Source: Streptomyces sp. NBC_01431 (GTDB taxonomy: Bacteria; Actinomycetota; Actinomycetes; Streptomycetales; Streptomycetaceae). From it: a DNA stretch of 64,000 bases. A program made the translations under genes and the position numbers. The notes under the pieces are model-generated. The model was given only the letters and a program-made list of their open reading frames with translations, did not search any database and had not been told where the DNA came from. Within the stretch, counting starts at the first letter, position 1, and every line of letters begins with the position of its first letter. Positions 46,365 to 54,640 of this stretch are shown here, piece by piece. The stretch is from assembly GCF_036231355.1 (NCBI RefSeq), contig NZ_CP109496.1, forward strand, positions 3,286,001 to 3,350,000, read 5' to 3'.

Positions 46365-48242
46365 TCATATGCCCTGCGTGCGGCCGGTCGGGGAGGTGTG
46401 GACGGTCGGTGAGGTGGAGTCGAGTACGAGTCGGCAGGTGGTTCCGTTCCGCCAGGTGACCTGGATCGTGTGGCCGGTGACCTGGATGTCGGCGAGGGCG
46501 TGGACCGGGCCGGGGTCCGGTTCCGCGGTGAGGGAGGCCAGTGCGACGAACAGCGAGGATTCGGTGCTGGTCGCTCCGTGGAGGGCCTGGATGTCCGAGG
46601 CGGGGCCGAACAGGGTTGATCCGGCGGCCAGTTGACACGCCCCTGCGGTATAGCCGTGCACGGGGTGCAGCTGGGCGGTGCGGCCCAGGGTGGTGGCCCA
46701 GCCGGTCTGGCGTACCGGGGTGCCGGGGGTGGCCCCGATGACGAGGTGTGCGCGGAGTTCGGCGCGGCCGTGCGCCAACGTCACCGAGACGATGCGCACG
46801 CCCGGCGGGCCCGGCCGCGGCTCGGACAGTGAGGCGGCCCAGCCGGGGCCGTGGCCGAGCGGCGCCGCGGGCCCCCGGGTGGTCGGCCCGGCCTGGGACA
46901 GCAGGGCGAAGTGGTTGTCGGGCGTGCCCGTCGAGGTCGGGCCGGTCGCGGTCGAGTAGGCGAAGCGCGAGTAGCAGGGGTCCTCATCCGGGCCGCCGTC
47001 CAGGTGGTGGTTACTGCCGTGGTTGTGGAGGCGGACCAGGCCGTCCGCGGCCGTCGACTGGATGAGCATGTTCGGCCGGCCGAGGGTGATGGCCGCGTCC
47101 TCGGTCTCGGCGGGCAGCGGTTCCTCGACGGCCGTCCAGGCGGGGTGGTCTGGCGGCAGGAGCAGTCCGAGGTAGCCCTTGGCCGCCCAGTACGGGGAGG
47201 CGGGGCCCGAGTAGTGCTGGATCACCGGCGGGTACGGGCCATGCCAGCCCAGCGTGAGCAGCCCGTTGGCGTCGGTGGCGCCCCGGTTGTCCGGCCGGTC
47301 GAGGAAGTACTTCAGGGTGCCCGAGGCCAGCCGCCGGGTGGCGCCGGGAGTGAGGGGCGTGTGGCCGGTGAGCGCGCCCAGCCAGGGGGCGGCCGCGGCG
47401 GCGAAGCGGTAGGTCAGCGAGCGCCCGTACGGCAGCGGCGCACCGTCGGACCCGAACAGGCGTGTATGCGCGTCGAGTTGGGCGTGCAGCCGGGGCCCGT
47501 AACGGTTCAGGAGGTCCTGGTCGCCGCCGAGGTGGGCGTGCAGGACGGGATAGAAGTGGAGCGCCCAGGCGTTGTAGTGGTCGAAGGAGCGGTTCGGGCC
47601 GTCGCTGTACCAGCCGTCGCCGAGGTACCACTGATCGATGCGTTCCAGGGCGCGTTCGATGGTGACCGCGGCGCGGTCGGTCTCGATGCCGACGTCCTGG
47701 AGGAATCCGGCGACAGTGAGCCCGAACAGCCACCAGTTGTTGTCGACCGGGGACGGGCGAAGGGCGGGCAGCAGCCAGTCGACGGTGCGTCGGCGGGTGC
47801 GGTCGTCCAGCTTGTCCCACAGCCAGGGGCGGGTGAGACGCAGTCCGAGCGCGATGGAGGCCGACTCGACGACGGCCTGTCGGACGTGGGTGGTCAGCGG
47901 CCAGGCGTCCGGATGGGACGGCGTCAACTCGCCGGTGGGGAGCGGGTGTTGGGTGCCCGAGGCGAGTCCTTGGGCGTAGCGGTCGAGGTGGCCGTGCGGA
48001 TCGTCGCCGTTCGCGCCGGCCACGCGGAGTGCGGCGAGCAGCCAGGTGCGGGCGTAGCCTTCGAGGCCGTCCGAGCGCGGCCCCGACCGGCTGGGCCGGG
48101 CCCCGGGCAGGTTGATCAGACCCCGCCCCGGCGATGCGTGGGGCCGCACCGCCAGCAGGAGGCGGTCCGCCGTCCTCTCCCAGTGCTCGCGCGTCCAGCC
48201 GGTGTACGGGCTGAGCTCACGGTTCTCGAACGCGATGGGCAT
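46365..48242 (-). CDS. DUF2264 family protein
   Basis: 625 residues from the ATG at 48242 (GGGGAGC upstream, protein starts MPIAFENRELSPYTGW). The frame stays open another 100 codons, but that part is repeat-derived. DUF2264 signatures are present: REHWERTADRLLLAVRP, VDNNWWLFGLTVAGFLQDVG, YLGDGWYSDGPNRSFDHYNAWALHFYPVL, typical of an (alpha/alpha)6 barrel. The fold is that of glycan-processing enzymes such as unsaturated glucuronyl hydrolases and lyases. No signal peptide, so it probably acts on imported oligosaccharides. It is divergent from a sugar ABC transporter locus, which supports a carbohydrate role (inference). Confidence 0.9.
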   Translation of the reverse strand: MPIAFENRELSPYTGWTREHWERTADRLLLAVRPHASPGRGLINLPGARPSRSGPRSDGLEGYARTWLLAALRVAGANGDDPHGHLDRYAQGLASGTQHPLPTGELTPSHPDAWPLTTHVRQAVVESASIALGLRLTRPWLWDKLDDRTRRRTVDWLLPALRPSPVDNNWWLFGLTVAGFLQDVGIETDRAAVTIERALERIDQWYLGDGWYSDGPNRSFDHYNAWALHFYPVLHAHLGGDQDLLNRYGPRLHAQLDAHTRLFGSDGAPLPYGRSLTYRFAAAAAPWLGALTGHTPLTPGATRRLASGTLKYFLDRPDNRGATDANGLLTLGWHGPYPPVIQHYSGPASPYWAAKGYLGLLLPPDHPAWTAVEEPLPAETEDAAITLGRPNMLIQSTAADGLVRLHNHGSNHHLDGGPDEDPCYSRFAYSTATGPTSTGTPDNHFALLSQAGPTTRGPAAPLGHGPGWAASLSEPRPGPPGVRIVSVTLAHGRAELRAHLVIGATPGTPVRQTGWATTLGRTAQLHPVHGYTAGACQLAAGSTLFGPASDIQALHGATSTESSLFVALASLTAEPDPGPVHALADIQVTGHTIQVTWRNGTTCRLVLDSTSPTVHTSPTGRTQGI

Positions 48243-48596
48243 GGATGCGCTCCCCTCATGGATGCTTCCCTGGAGACGGCGGCGCCGGAATCGACAGGAC
48301 CCGCGGGGCCGTTCCGGCGGGGTCCGGGATGGGCTCCTGGTCCCGGTCTTGGTCCAACCCGGAACCTGGTGCTGGTCCAACTCGGTCCTGGTCCAACCCG
48401 GATCTGACGCGGTCCCGGTCTGGATCCAGCCCCGCCGACCCGGGCTCTGGTCCAACCCGGTCCTGGTCCGGTCCAGATCCGACACCGACCCCAGCCCAGG
48501 GCCAATCCGACCCCTGGTCCCGGCCCCGGGGGCGGTTGGGGGCGGAGCCAAGCGTGGGGCCCGGTCTCGCGGAATCTCTGGGAACTTAGAGCTCTG
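48243..48596. repeat. Intergenic region with degenerate CTGGTCCAACCCGG repeats
   Basis: From about 48330 to 48530 the sequence is built of variants of (C)TGGTCCAACCCGGT and CCCGGTCTGGATCC, at least ten loosely spaced copies. The frames stay open by composition, but no start or family signal supports a gene. It lies between the DUF2264 start and the regulator's promoter. Confidence 0.7.
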
Positions 48597-48654
48597 TTTG
48601 ATCGAACGTCAATGGATCGGACCGAATGATCGAAACTCTCGGCACTCGATCACG
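48597..48654. promoter_or_regulatory. Three TGATCGA-type motifs upstream of the DeoR/LacI regulator
   Basis: TTTGATCGAAC at 48597-48607, TGATCGAAAC at 48627-48636 and CTCGATCACG at 48645-48654 (inverse orientation). Related sequence recurs before the ABC transporter at 49997-50015. They are candidate operators for the regulator starting at 48708 and for the divergent DUF2264 gene. Confidence 0.55.
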
Positions 48655-48707
48655 CTGCACTAGGGTCATGGCCCATCGGGCCACCACACCGCGAAGGGGA
48701 TGCCGCC

Positions 48708-49865
48708 GTGCGTGAACGTGCTGCTGAACGTCATGACCGACTGCTGGAGCTGGTGCGCGCGCGTGGTTCGGCGCGGGTCTCCGAGCTCGCCGCCCAGCTG
48801 GGGGTCTCGCCGGTGACCGTGCGGCGGGACGTGGAGTTCCTGGCCAACGAGGGGCGCCTGGACCGGGTGCACGGCTCGGTCTCCTGGCCGGGCGCCACCG
48901 ACGCTCCCCCGCAGGGCGGGCCGGCATCCGGTCCCGGCCCCGCCCCCCGCGAGCTGGTCATCGGCATGCTCGCCCCCAATGCCACGTACTACTTCGCCGA
49001 GGTCATCAGGGGTGCGCACGAGGCGGCCGCAGCCGCGGGGACGCGGCTGGTCCTGCGGATCTCGGACTACCGGCCGCAGGAGGACGCGGGCCGGGCGGCC
49101 GGGCTGCTCGCGGCCGGGGCCGAGGGACTGCTGATCGCGCCGGGCTGGAAGGAGCCGGACGACCCGGTCGAGCACGGCGCCTGGATCGCCGGACTCCCGG
49201 TGCCCACCGTGCTCCTGGAGCGGCGCGGGGTGCCCGGCCGGGAGCTGGACGATCTGGACCGGGTGTGCTCCGACCACAGCCACGGCGTACTCATCGCGGT
49301 GCGCCACCTGCTCGGCCTCGGCCACTCCACACCCCTGCTGGTGGCGCGGGCGGACAGCCCCACGGCGATCGCGGTGCGCGCCGGATACCGGTACGCGCTC
49401 GACGCGCTCGGCCTCAAGTCGCCGCTCCCCCCGATCGGTTCGGTGTCGGCCGAAGTGGACCCGGCCGGCTTCGAGCGCGCCGTTCAGGCGCTGCGCACGG
49501 CGGTCCTGGCCGGCCGGGCCACGGCGGCGCTCGTACACAACGACGTGGACGCCATCCGGATCGTGCAGCGCCTGGCCGAACTCGGCGTCCGGGTCCCGGA
49601 CGACCTGGCCCTTGTGGCGTACGACGACGAGGTGGCGGCCCTCGCGGACATCCCGCTCACCGCGGTCGCCCCACCCAAGCACGAGGTCGGGCGGTACGCC
49701 GCCGAGCTGCTGATCGAGCGGCTGCGCAGGGGGCCCGGAGGCGGTCCGGGCGCGGGCGCCGAGGGGCCGCGGCGCCATGTCGACCTGCTGCCGCGGCTGC
49801 GAGTGCGGTCCTCCTGCGGGGCCCCGTCGGAGACCCTGCCAAACACGGCGACCCCCCGGTCCTGA
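48708..49865 (+). CDS. DeoR-HTH/LacI-type sugar-responsive regulator
   Basis: 385 residues from a GTG with GAAGGGGA upstream. The N-terminal 57 residues are a DeoR-type winged helix (RHDRLLELVRARGSARVSELAAQLGVSPVTVRRDVEFL). The remainder is a LacI/GalR periplasmic-binding-like domain (VIGMLAPNATYYFAEVIRGAHEAA, VCSDHSHGVLIAVRHLL, DDLALVAYDDEVAAL). Such hybrids occur in Actinobacteria. It probably represses the downstream transporter and the divergent DUF2264 gene until an oligosaccharide is bound. The last 18 residues are encoded by the first copy of an intergenic repeat, so the C-terminus may be recently extended. Confidence 0.9.
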   Translation: MRERAAERHDRLLELVRARGSARVSELAAQLGVSPVTVRRDVEFLANEGRLDRVHGSVSWPGATDAPPQGGPASGPGPAPRELVIGMLAPNATYYFAEVIRGAHEAAAAAGTRLVLRISDYRPQEDAGRAAGLLAAGAEGLLIAPGWKEPDDPVEHGAWIAGLPVPTVLLERRGVPGRELDDLDRVCSDHSHGVLIAVRHLLGLGHSTPLLVARADSPTAIAVRAGYRYALDALGLKSPLPPIGSVSAEVDPAGFERAVQALRTAVLAGRATAALVHNDVDAIRIVQRLAELGVRVPDDLALVAYDDEVAALADIPLTAVAPPKHEVGRYAAELLIERLRRGPGGGPGAGAEGPRRHVDLLPRLRVRSSCGAPSETLPNTATPRS

Positions 49866-49983
49866 ATCAAGCCTCTCTGGGCCCCTCCCGAGCAGCGCGA
49901 CCACCCAGTCATGAACCAAGCCCCTCGGGCCCCTCCCGAGACCCTGCCGAACGGGGGCACCCCTCCAACCGCGAACCAAGACC
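49815..49983 (+). repeat. Three degenerate tandem repeats over the regulator stop
   Basis: Units begin GGGCCCCTCCCGAG(ACCCTGCC) and end (A)TGAATCAAG, ATGAACCAAG or GCGAACCAAG. They are about 48-60 bp each. The first overlaps the final codons and TGA of the regulator gene; the others are untranslated. Confidence 0.75.
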
Positions 49984-49996
49984 ATTCGCTCTCCCT

Positions 49997-50015
49997 TTGA
50001 TCTTTTTTCGATCAA
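49997..50015 (+). promoter_or_regulatory. Palindromic operator candidate before the ABC transporter
   Basis: TTGATC at 49997-50002 and GATCAA at 50010-50015 with a 7-nt T-rich spacer, followed by ATCGAACTTTCG. It shares the TGATCGA core with the sites at 48597-48654 and lies 85 bases before the binding-protein start. Confidence 0.6.
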
Positions 50016-50099
50016 TCGAACTTTCGCTCTTGACTTCGGTCAGAACTGGGCCAAGGATCGCGGCCATCGCCTCGTCCCCTCACGTTCAGGAGCCGTTCC

Positions 50100-51428
50100 G
50101 TGAGCCGCAGTTGGACCAGATCGACATGTGCCCTCATCGGCGCCGCCACCGCTCTCACCATGCTCACGGCCTGCGGTGGCGGGGACGGCGCGGCGGGCGA
50201 CGCGGGCAAGGGCAGCGCCGACAAGCCCGTCACCATCACGTTCTGGGCCTGGCAGAAGGGCACCAAGGACGTGGTGGACGCCTTCAACGCGTCCCACAAG
50301 AACATCCGGGTGAAGTTCGAGGAGATCCCCTCCGGCAACGCCGGCGGCTACGCCAAGATCTCCAACGCGGTGAAGGCCGGCAACGCGCCCGACCTCGTCA
50401 CCGTCGAGTACCCGATGCTCCCGGAGTTCGTCAGCCAGGGCTCCTTCCAGGACATCAGCGAGTACGTCACCGACGACATGAGGAAGCAGTTCCTGCCGCA
50501 GTCGATCCAGCAGACCACCCTCGGCGGAAGGAACTGGGCGATCCCCTTCGACGCCGCGCCCCAGGCGTACTTCTACCGCAAGGACTTCTTCGCGAAGAAC
50601 AACATCGAAGTCCCCAGGACCTGGGCCGAGTTCAAGGCCGCCGCGCAGAAGGCCAAGGCGGCCGACCCCAAGGCGCGGATCGGCACCTTCTTCCCCGACG
50701 ATCCGACCACCTTCGAGGCGATGGTCTGGCAGGCCGGCGCCCAGTGGTTCAAGGCCGACGGCGACACCTGGAAGCTCAACACCGCCGACGCCGCCACCAA
50801 CAAGGTCGCCGACTACTGGCAGGGCCTGCTCGACGACAAGCTGGTGCAGAACGCGGTCTCCTTCAGCCCCGAGTGGACGGCCTCCCTCAAGGACGGCTCC
50901 ACCGTCGGCTACCTCGGCGCCTCCTGGGGCGCGGGCGTCCTGAAGGGCACCCTGCCCGACCAGAGCGGCAAGTGGGCCGTGGCTCCCGTGCCCACCTGGG
51001 ACGGCAAGCCCGCCAGCGGCATGCTCGGCGGCTCCACCTGGGCCGTGACCAAGGGCAGCACCAAGACCCGGGCCGCCCTGGAGTTCGCCACCTGGATGTC
51101 GACCACCGAGGCGGGCATCCAGGCCCGCATCAAGTCCGGTACGTCGAGCGCCTTCCCGGCCGACATCGCGCTGCGCCCCGCCGCCAAGAAGGCCTTCGAC
51201 GCGAACTTCTACACCGGCGAGGACATCTACCAGCTCTTCGACGCCGCCGGCACCTCGATCAACGCCAACTGGGGCTGGGGTCCGAGCATGGGCACCACCA
51301 ACACCACGCTCAAGGACCAGTTCGGCAAGGTCTCCGGTGGCTCGGTGAAGATCACCGACGCCATCAGGGCCGCGCACGACGCCACCGTGACCGAGCTGAA
51401 CAAGCGCGGGCTGAAGGTCGAGGGCTGA
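50100..51428 (+). CDS. ABC transporter sugar-binding lipoprotein
   Basis: 442 residues from a GTG with CAGGAG eight bases upstream. A lipoprotein signal ends in the lipobox LTAC (Cys at about residue 25), followed by a Gly/Asp/Ala linker. The mature part is a family 1 solute-binding protein (VTITFWAWQKGTKDVVDAFNAS, SNAVKAGNAPDLVTVEY, YFYRKDFFAKNNIEVPRTWAEF, LGGSTWAVTKGS). It is exported and anchored to the outer face of the membrane. It heads an operon with the two permeases; the next ATG is five bases after its stop. Ligand likely an oligosaccharide. Confidence 0.95.
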   Translation: MSRSWTRSTCALIGAATALTMLTACGGGDGAAGDAGKGSADKPVTITFWAWQKGTKDVVDAFNASHKNIRVKFEEIPSGNAGGYAKISNAVKAGNAPDLVTVEYPMLPEFVSQGSFQDISEYVTDDMRKQFLPQSIQQTTLGGRNWAIPFDAAPQAYFYRKDFFAKNNIEVPRTWAEFKAAAQKAKAADPKARIGTFFPDDPTTFEAMVWQAGAQWFKADGDTWKLNTADAATNKVADYWQGLLDDKLVQNAVSFSPEWTASLKDGSTVGYLGASWGAGVLKGTLPDQSGKWAVAPVPTWDGKPASGMLGGSTWAVTKGSTKTRAALEFATWMSTTEAGIQARIKSGTSSAFPADIALRPAAKKAFDANFYTGEDIYQLFDAAGTSINANWGWGPSMGTTNTTLKDQFGKVSGGSVKITDAIRAAHDATVTELNKRGLKVEG

Positions 51429-51433
51429 GAGCG

Positions 51434-52555
51434 ATGAGCACGAAGGGGCGTCCCGCGGGACCCACCGGGCCGCCGCCCGGCACCCCCGGTGCCCGAATGC
51501 CGGGCGGCCCAGGGGGTCATGGCCCTGCCATGGCGAAGGGCGACGCGGCAGACCTACGCGCCGAGGCCCCCGGGCCCGGCCCGGCCCGCGGGACGCCCAT
51601 CGGTACGCGGGCACGCACCGCCGAGGCACCCCGGCCCGGCCCGGCCCGCCGGACACCCCTCGGGACCCGGGGTCGCCACGGCGCCGCCGCGGGCGTGCTG
51701 CTGACCCCGTTCTTCGTCCTGTTCACCGCGGTCACGGTGGTGCCGATCGGTTACGCCCTCTGGCTCAGTCTGTTCACCGAGAAGCAGTCGGGGCTCGGCT
51801 TCGGCGGCGTCCGGTCCGTCTTCAGCGGGCTCGACAACTACACGGCGGCGCTGAGTGACCCGGCCTTCCGCGACGGCTTTGGCGTGCTGGCCGGCTACTG
51901 CGTCGTCTATATCCCGCTGATGGTCGGGGGCGCCCTCGCGCTCGCGCTGCTGCTCGATTCCACGCTGGCCCGCGCCCGCCGCTTCTTCCAGCTCGCGCTG
52001 TTCCTGCCGCACGCCGTGCCCGGCATCATCGCCGCGCTGATCTGGGTGTACCTCTATACCCCCGGACTCAGCCCCGTCGTCAAGGCCATGAACTCCGGCG
52101 GCATCGGCTTCAGCTTCTTCTCCTCCAGCGGCACGCTCCCCTCCGTCGTCAACATCGCGCTGTGGGAATGGCTCGGCTACAACATGGTCATCTTCTACGC
52201 GGCGCTCCAGGCCATCGACCGCTCCGTACTGGAGGCGGCCACCGTGGACGGGGCGGGCGAGTGGCGCACCGCGTTCGGCATCAAACTCCCGCTGATCCGC
52301 GCCTCGTTGGTGATGGTCTGCCTGTTCACCGTCATCGGCTCGCTCCAGCTCTTCACCGAGCCGCTGATCCTCAACCAGGGCGGCAGTTCCACGGTCACCA
52401 CCACCTGGACGCCCAACATGTACGCCTACACCGCCGCGTTCAGCCGCAACGACTACGGTCTCGCCGCCGCCTCGGCCGTGCTCCTCGCGCTCACCGCGGC
52501 GCTGCTCTCCTTCGTCGTCACCCGCCTCACCAACCGGAAGGGCGCCAAGGCATGA
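51434..52555 (+). CDS. ABC sugar transporter permease (MalF type)
   Basis: 373 residues from the ATG at 51434. The first 80 residues are Gly/Pro/Arg-rich and contain a tandem repeat (GPGPARGTPIGTRARTAEA and PRPGPARRTPLGTRG), unusual for a permease. Six membrane helices follow. The EAA loop that docks the ATPase is present (LEAATVDGAGEWRTAFGIKLPLI). It pairs with the next gene to form the membrane channel. Its stop overlaps that gene's start by four bases (ATGA). No ATP-binding protein is encoded here, which suggests a shared ATPase of the MsiK type (family knowledge for Streptomyces). Confidence 0.95.
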   Translation: MSTKGRPAGPTGPPPGTPGARMPGGPGGHGPAMAKGDAADLRAEAPGPGPARGTPIGTRARTAEAPRPGPARRTPLGTRGRHGAAAGVLLTPFFVLFTAVTVVPIGYALWLSLFTEKQSGLGFGGVRSVFSGLDNYTAALSDPAFRDGFGVLAGYCVVYIPLMVGGALALALLLDSTLARARRFFQLALFLPHAVPGIIAALIWVYLYTPGLSPVVKAMNSGGIGFSFFSSSGTLPSVVNIALWEWLGYNMVIFYAALQAIDRSVLEAATVDGAGEWRTAFGIKLPLIRASLVMVCLFTVIGSLQLFTEPLILNQGGSSTVTTTWTPNMYAYTAAFSRNDYGLAAASAVLLALTAALLSFVVTRLTNRKGAKA

Positions 52556-53475
52556 CCTCCCCGACCGTGGCCGGGCCGAACACCGCCGTGCGCGCCGGGG
52601 ACGGCTCCCCCTCCCGTACGGGCACGGCCCGCCGGGCCCCCAGCCGCTGGCTGTCGCGGACAGCGGTCAACGGCACGCTGCTGCTCTCCGTGCTCTACAC
52701 CCTCTTCCCTCTGGTGTGGCTGGTCACGGCCGCCACCAAGGATTCCGGCGGGCTGCTGTCCGGCGAGGCCTTCTCCTTCAAGGGCTTCGACCTCGGCCAC
52801 AACCTGTCGCAGCTCGCCGCGTACAACGACGGCGTCTACTTCCGCTGGTACCTCAACTCCCTTCTGTACGCGGGCGGCGGGGCCGCCGTCTGCGCGCTGG
52901 TCAGCGTCGCCGCGGGGTACGCCTTCGACAAGTACGCCTTCCGCGGCAAGGAGAAGCTGTTCGGCGTGGTGCTGCTCGGGGTGCTCGTGCCCACCACGGC
53001 GCTCGCGCTGCCCATGTATCTGCTCGCCAGCAAGGTCGGCCTGGTCAACACGTACTGGTCGGTGCTGATCCCGGTCCTGGTCAACCCGTTCGGCGTCTAT
53101 CTGTCCCGGGTGTTCAGCGCGAGCTACATCCCCGACGAGGCCCTGGAGGCCGCCCGTATCGACGGGGCGGGCGAGCTGCGCACGTTCTGGTCGATCGGTC
53201 TGCGCATGGTGATGCCGGGCTTCGTGACCGTCTTCCTCTTCCAGTTCACCGCGATCTGGAACAACTTCTTCCTCCCCCTGGTCATGCTCAGCGACCAGAA
53301 GCTCTTCCCTCTGAGCCTCGGTCTGTACGCGTGGAACAGCAACACCCATGCCGAACCGAGCTACTACCCGCTCGTCGTCACCGGCTCCCTCCTCGCCGTC
53401 ATCCCCCTGGTCGTCGCCTTCGTCTCCCTCCAGCGGCACTGGAAGGCCGGACTCGCCGCGGGCAGCCTCAAATGA
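52552..53475 (+). CDS. ABC sugar transporter permease (MalG type)
   Basis: 307 residues with six membrane helices. The binding-protein-dependent transport signature is LEAARIDGAGELRTFWSIGLRMVMPG. The first 35 residues are a short cytoplasmic tail rich in Thr, Ser and Arg. It is translationally coupled to the upstream permease through ATGA. Imports the ligand of the lipoprotein at 50100 together with that permease. Confidence 0.95.
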   Translation: MTSPTVAGPNTAVRAGDGSPSRTGTARRAPSRWLSRTAVNGTLLLSVLYTLFPLVWLVTAATKDSGGLLSGEAFSFKGFDLGHNLSQLAAYNDGVYFRWYLNSLLYAGGGAAVCALVSVAAGYAFDKYAFRGKEKLFGVVLLGVLVPTTALALPMYLLASKVGLVNTYWSVLIPVLVNPFGVYLSRVFSASYIPDEALEAARIDGAGELRTFWSIGLRMVMPGFVTVFLFQFTAIWNNFFLPLVMLSDQKLFPLSLGLYAWNSNTHAEPSYYPLVVTGSLLAVIPLVVAFVSLQRHWKAGLAAGSLK

Positions 53476-53534
53476 CCGGCCCCCGCCCCCCGTTACGCTT
53501 GCGCCAGCGCCTCGTGAGGAGCCCGAGTTCAACC

Positions 53535-54563
53535 ATGCCCCACGCCACTGACAACCGGCCCACGCTGCTTCTCGCGATGGGCCCCGGCATCGCGGACCGC
53601 CTCCTTGCCGACCGGCACCGCGCCCGGCTGGCGGACCTCGCCCGCACCGACCCGTACCTCGTCGCGCACGACCTCGCCGCTCCGGCCCCGCCCGTCGCCG
53701 CCGCCCTCGCCACGGCCGAGGTCCTGCTCACCTGCTGGGGCGCGCCCCCGCTCACCGCGGCCGTCCTCGACACGGCCCCCAAGCTGCGCGCGGTCGTCCA
53801 CGCGGCGGGCTCGGTCAAGCACCACATCACGGACGCCTGCTGGGAGCGCGGCATCGCGGTGACGTCCGCGGCGGCGGCGAACGCGCTGCCGGTCGCCGAG
53901 TACACGCTGGCCGCGATCCTCTTCGCGGGCAAGAACGTCCTCGCCGCGGCCCGGAACTACGCCGCGCTGCGCACCACTCCCCCGTGGCCGATCGGGACCG
54001 GCGCCACCGGCAACTACCGCCGCACGGTCGGCCTGGTCGGCGCCTCCCGCATCGGCCGCCGGGTGATCGAGCTGCTGCGCCCCTTCGATTTCGAGGTCCT
54101 GCTGTACGACCCGTACGTCAGCGCCGCCGAAGCGGCCTCCCTCGGCGTCGAGCCGGTTTCGCTCGACGTCCTCTGCGCCCGCTCGGACATCGTCTCCGTG
54201 CACGCGCCGCAGCTGCCCGACACGTACCGCATGATCGGCGCGCGCCAGCTGGCCCTGATGCCGGCGGGTGCCACCCTGATCAACACCGCGCGCGGCTCCC
54301 TGGTGGACGAGGCCGCCCTGCTCGGCGAGCTGCTCACGGGCCGCCTGCACGCGGTCCTGGACGTCACCGACCCCGAACTCCCGCCCCGCGAGAGCCCGTT
54401 GTACGACCTGCCCAACGTGCTGCTCACCCCGCACATCGCGGGCTCGCTCGGCAACGAGCTGCACCGGATGGCGGACCGGGCGCTGGACGAGGTGGAGCGG
54501 TTCGCGGCCGGGGTGCCGTTCGCGGACCCCGTACTCCCGGCGACTCTGCGCCACTCGGCGTGA
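53535..54563 (+). CDS. D-2-hydroxyacid dehydrogenase (NAD-dependent)
   Basis: 342 residues from the ATG at 53535; an in-frame GTG at 53514 could add seven. The NAD-binding domain has VGLVGASRIGRRVIELLRPF (GASRIG in place of the classical GxGxxG), SVHAPQLPDTYRMIGARQL, INTARGSLVDEAAL and TPHIAGS with the catalytic His. The Arg and Glu expected for the triad are in NTARGSLVDE and TDPELPP. It lies 59 bases after the permease and may oxidise or reduce a sugar-acid product of the imported glycan. Confidence 0.92.
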   Translation: MPHATDNRPTLLLAMGPGIADRLLADRHRARLADLARTDPYLVAHDLAAPAPPVAAALATAEVLLTCWGAPPLTAAVLDTAPKLRAVVHAAGSVKHHITDACWERGIAVTSAAAANALPVAEYTLAAILFAGKNVLAAARNYAALRTTPPWPIGTGATGNYRRTVGLVGASRIGRRVIELLRPFDFEVLLYDPYVSAAEAASLGVEPVSLDVLCARSDIVSVHAPQLPDTYRMIGARQLALMPAGATLINTARGSLVDEAALLGELLTGRLHAVLDVTDPELPPRESPLYDLPNVLLTPHIAGSLGNELHRMADRALDEVERFAAGVPFADPVLPATLRHSA

Positions 54564-54640
54564 GCCGTCGCCCCTGCGCGCAAATGGGTCAAATCTCATT
54601 AAAATGGATGTGTCCCGCCCACATCCAGTCGGGAGGAGTC

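Noticed and set aside
46365..48551. Longer version of the DUF2264 gene starting at 48551
   Set aside because: The extra N-terminus is translated intergenic repeat; the ATG at 48242 has a good ribosome site and begins at the family's conserved start.
49265..52555. 1096-codon plus-strand open frame
   Set aside because: Only the last 373 codons (from 51434) are the permease; the rest is an out-of-frame reading of the regulator and binding protein.
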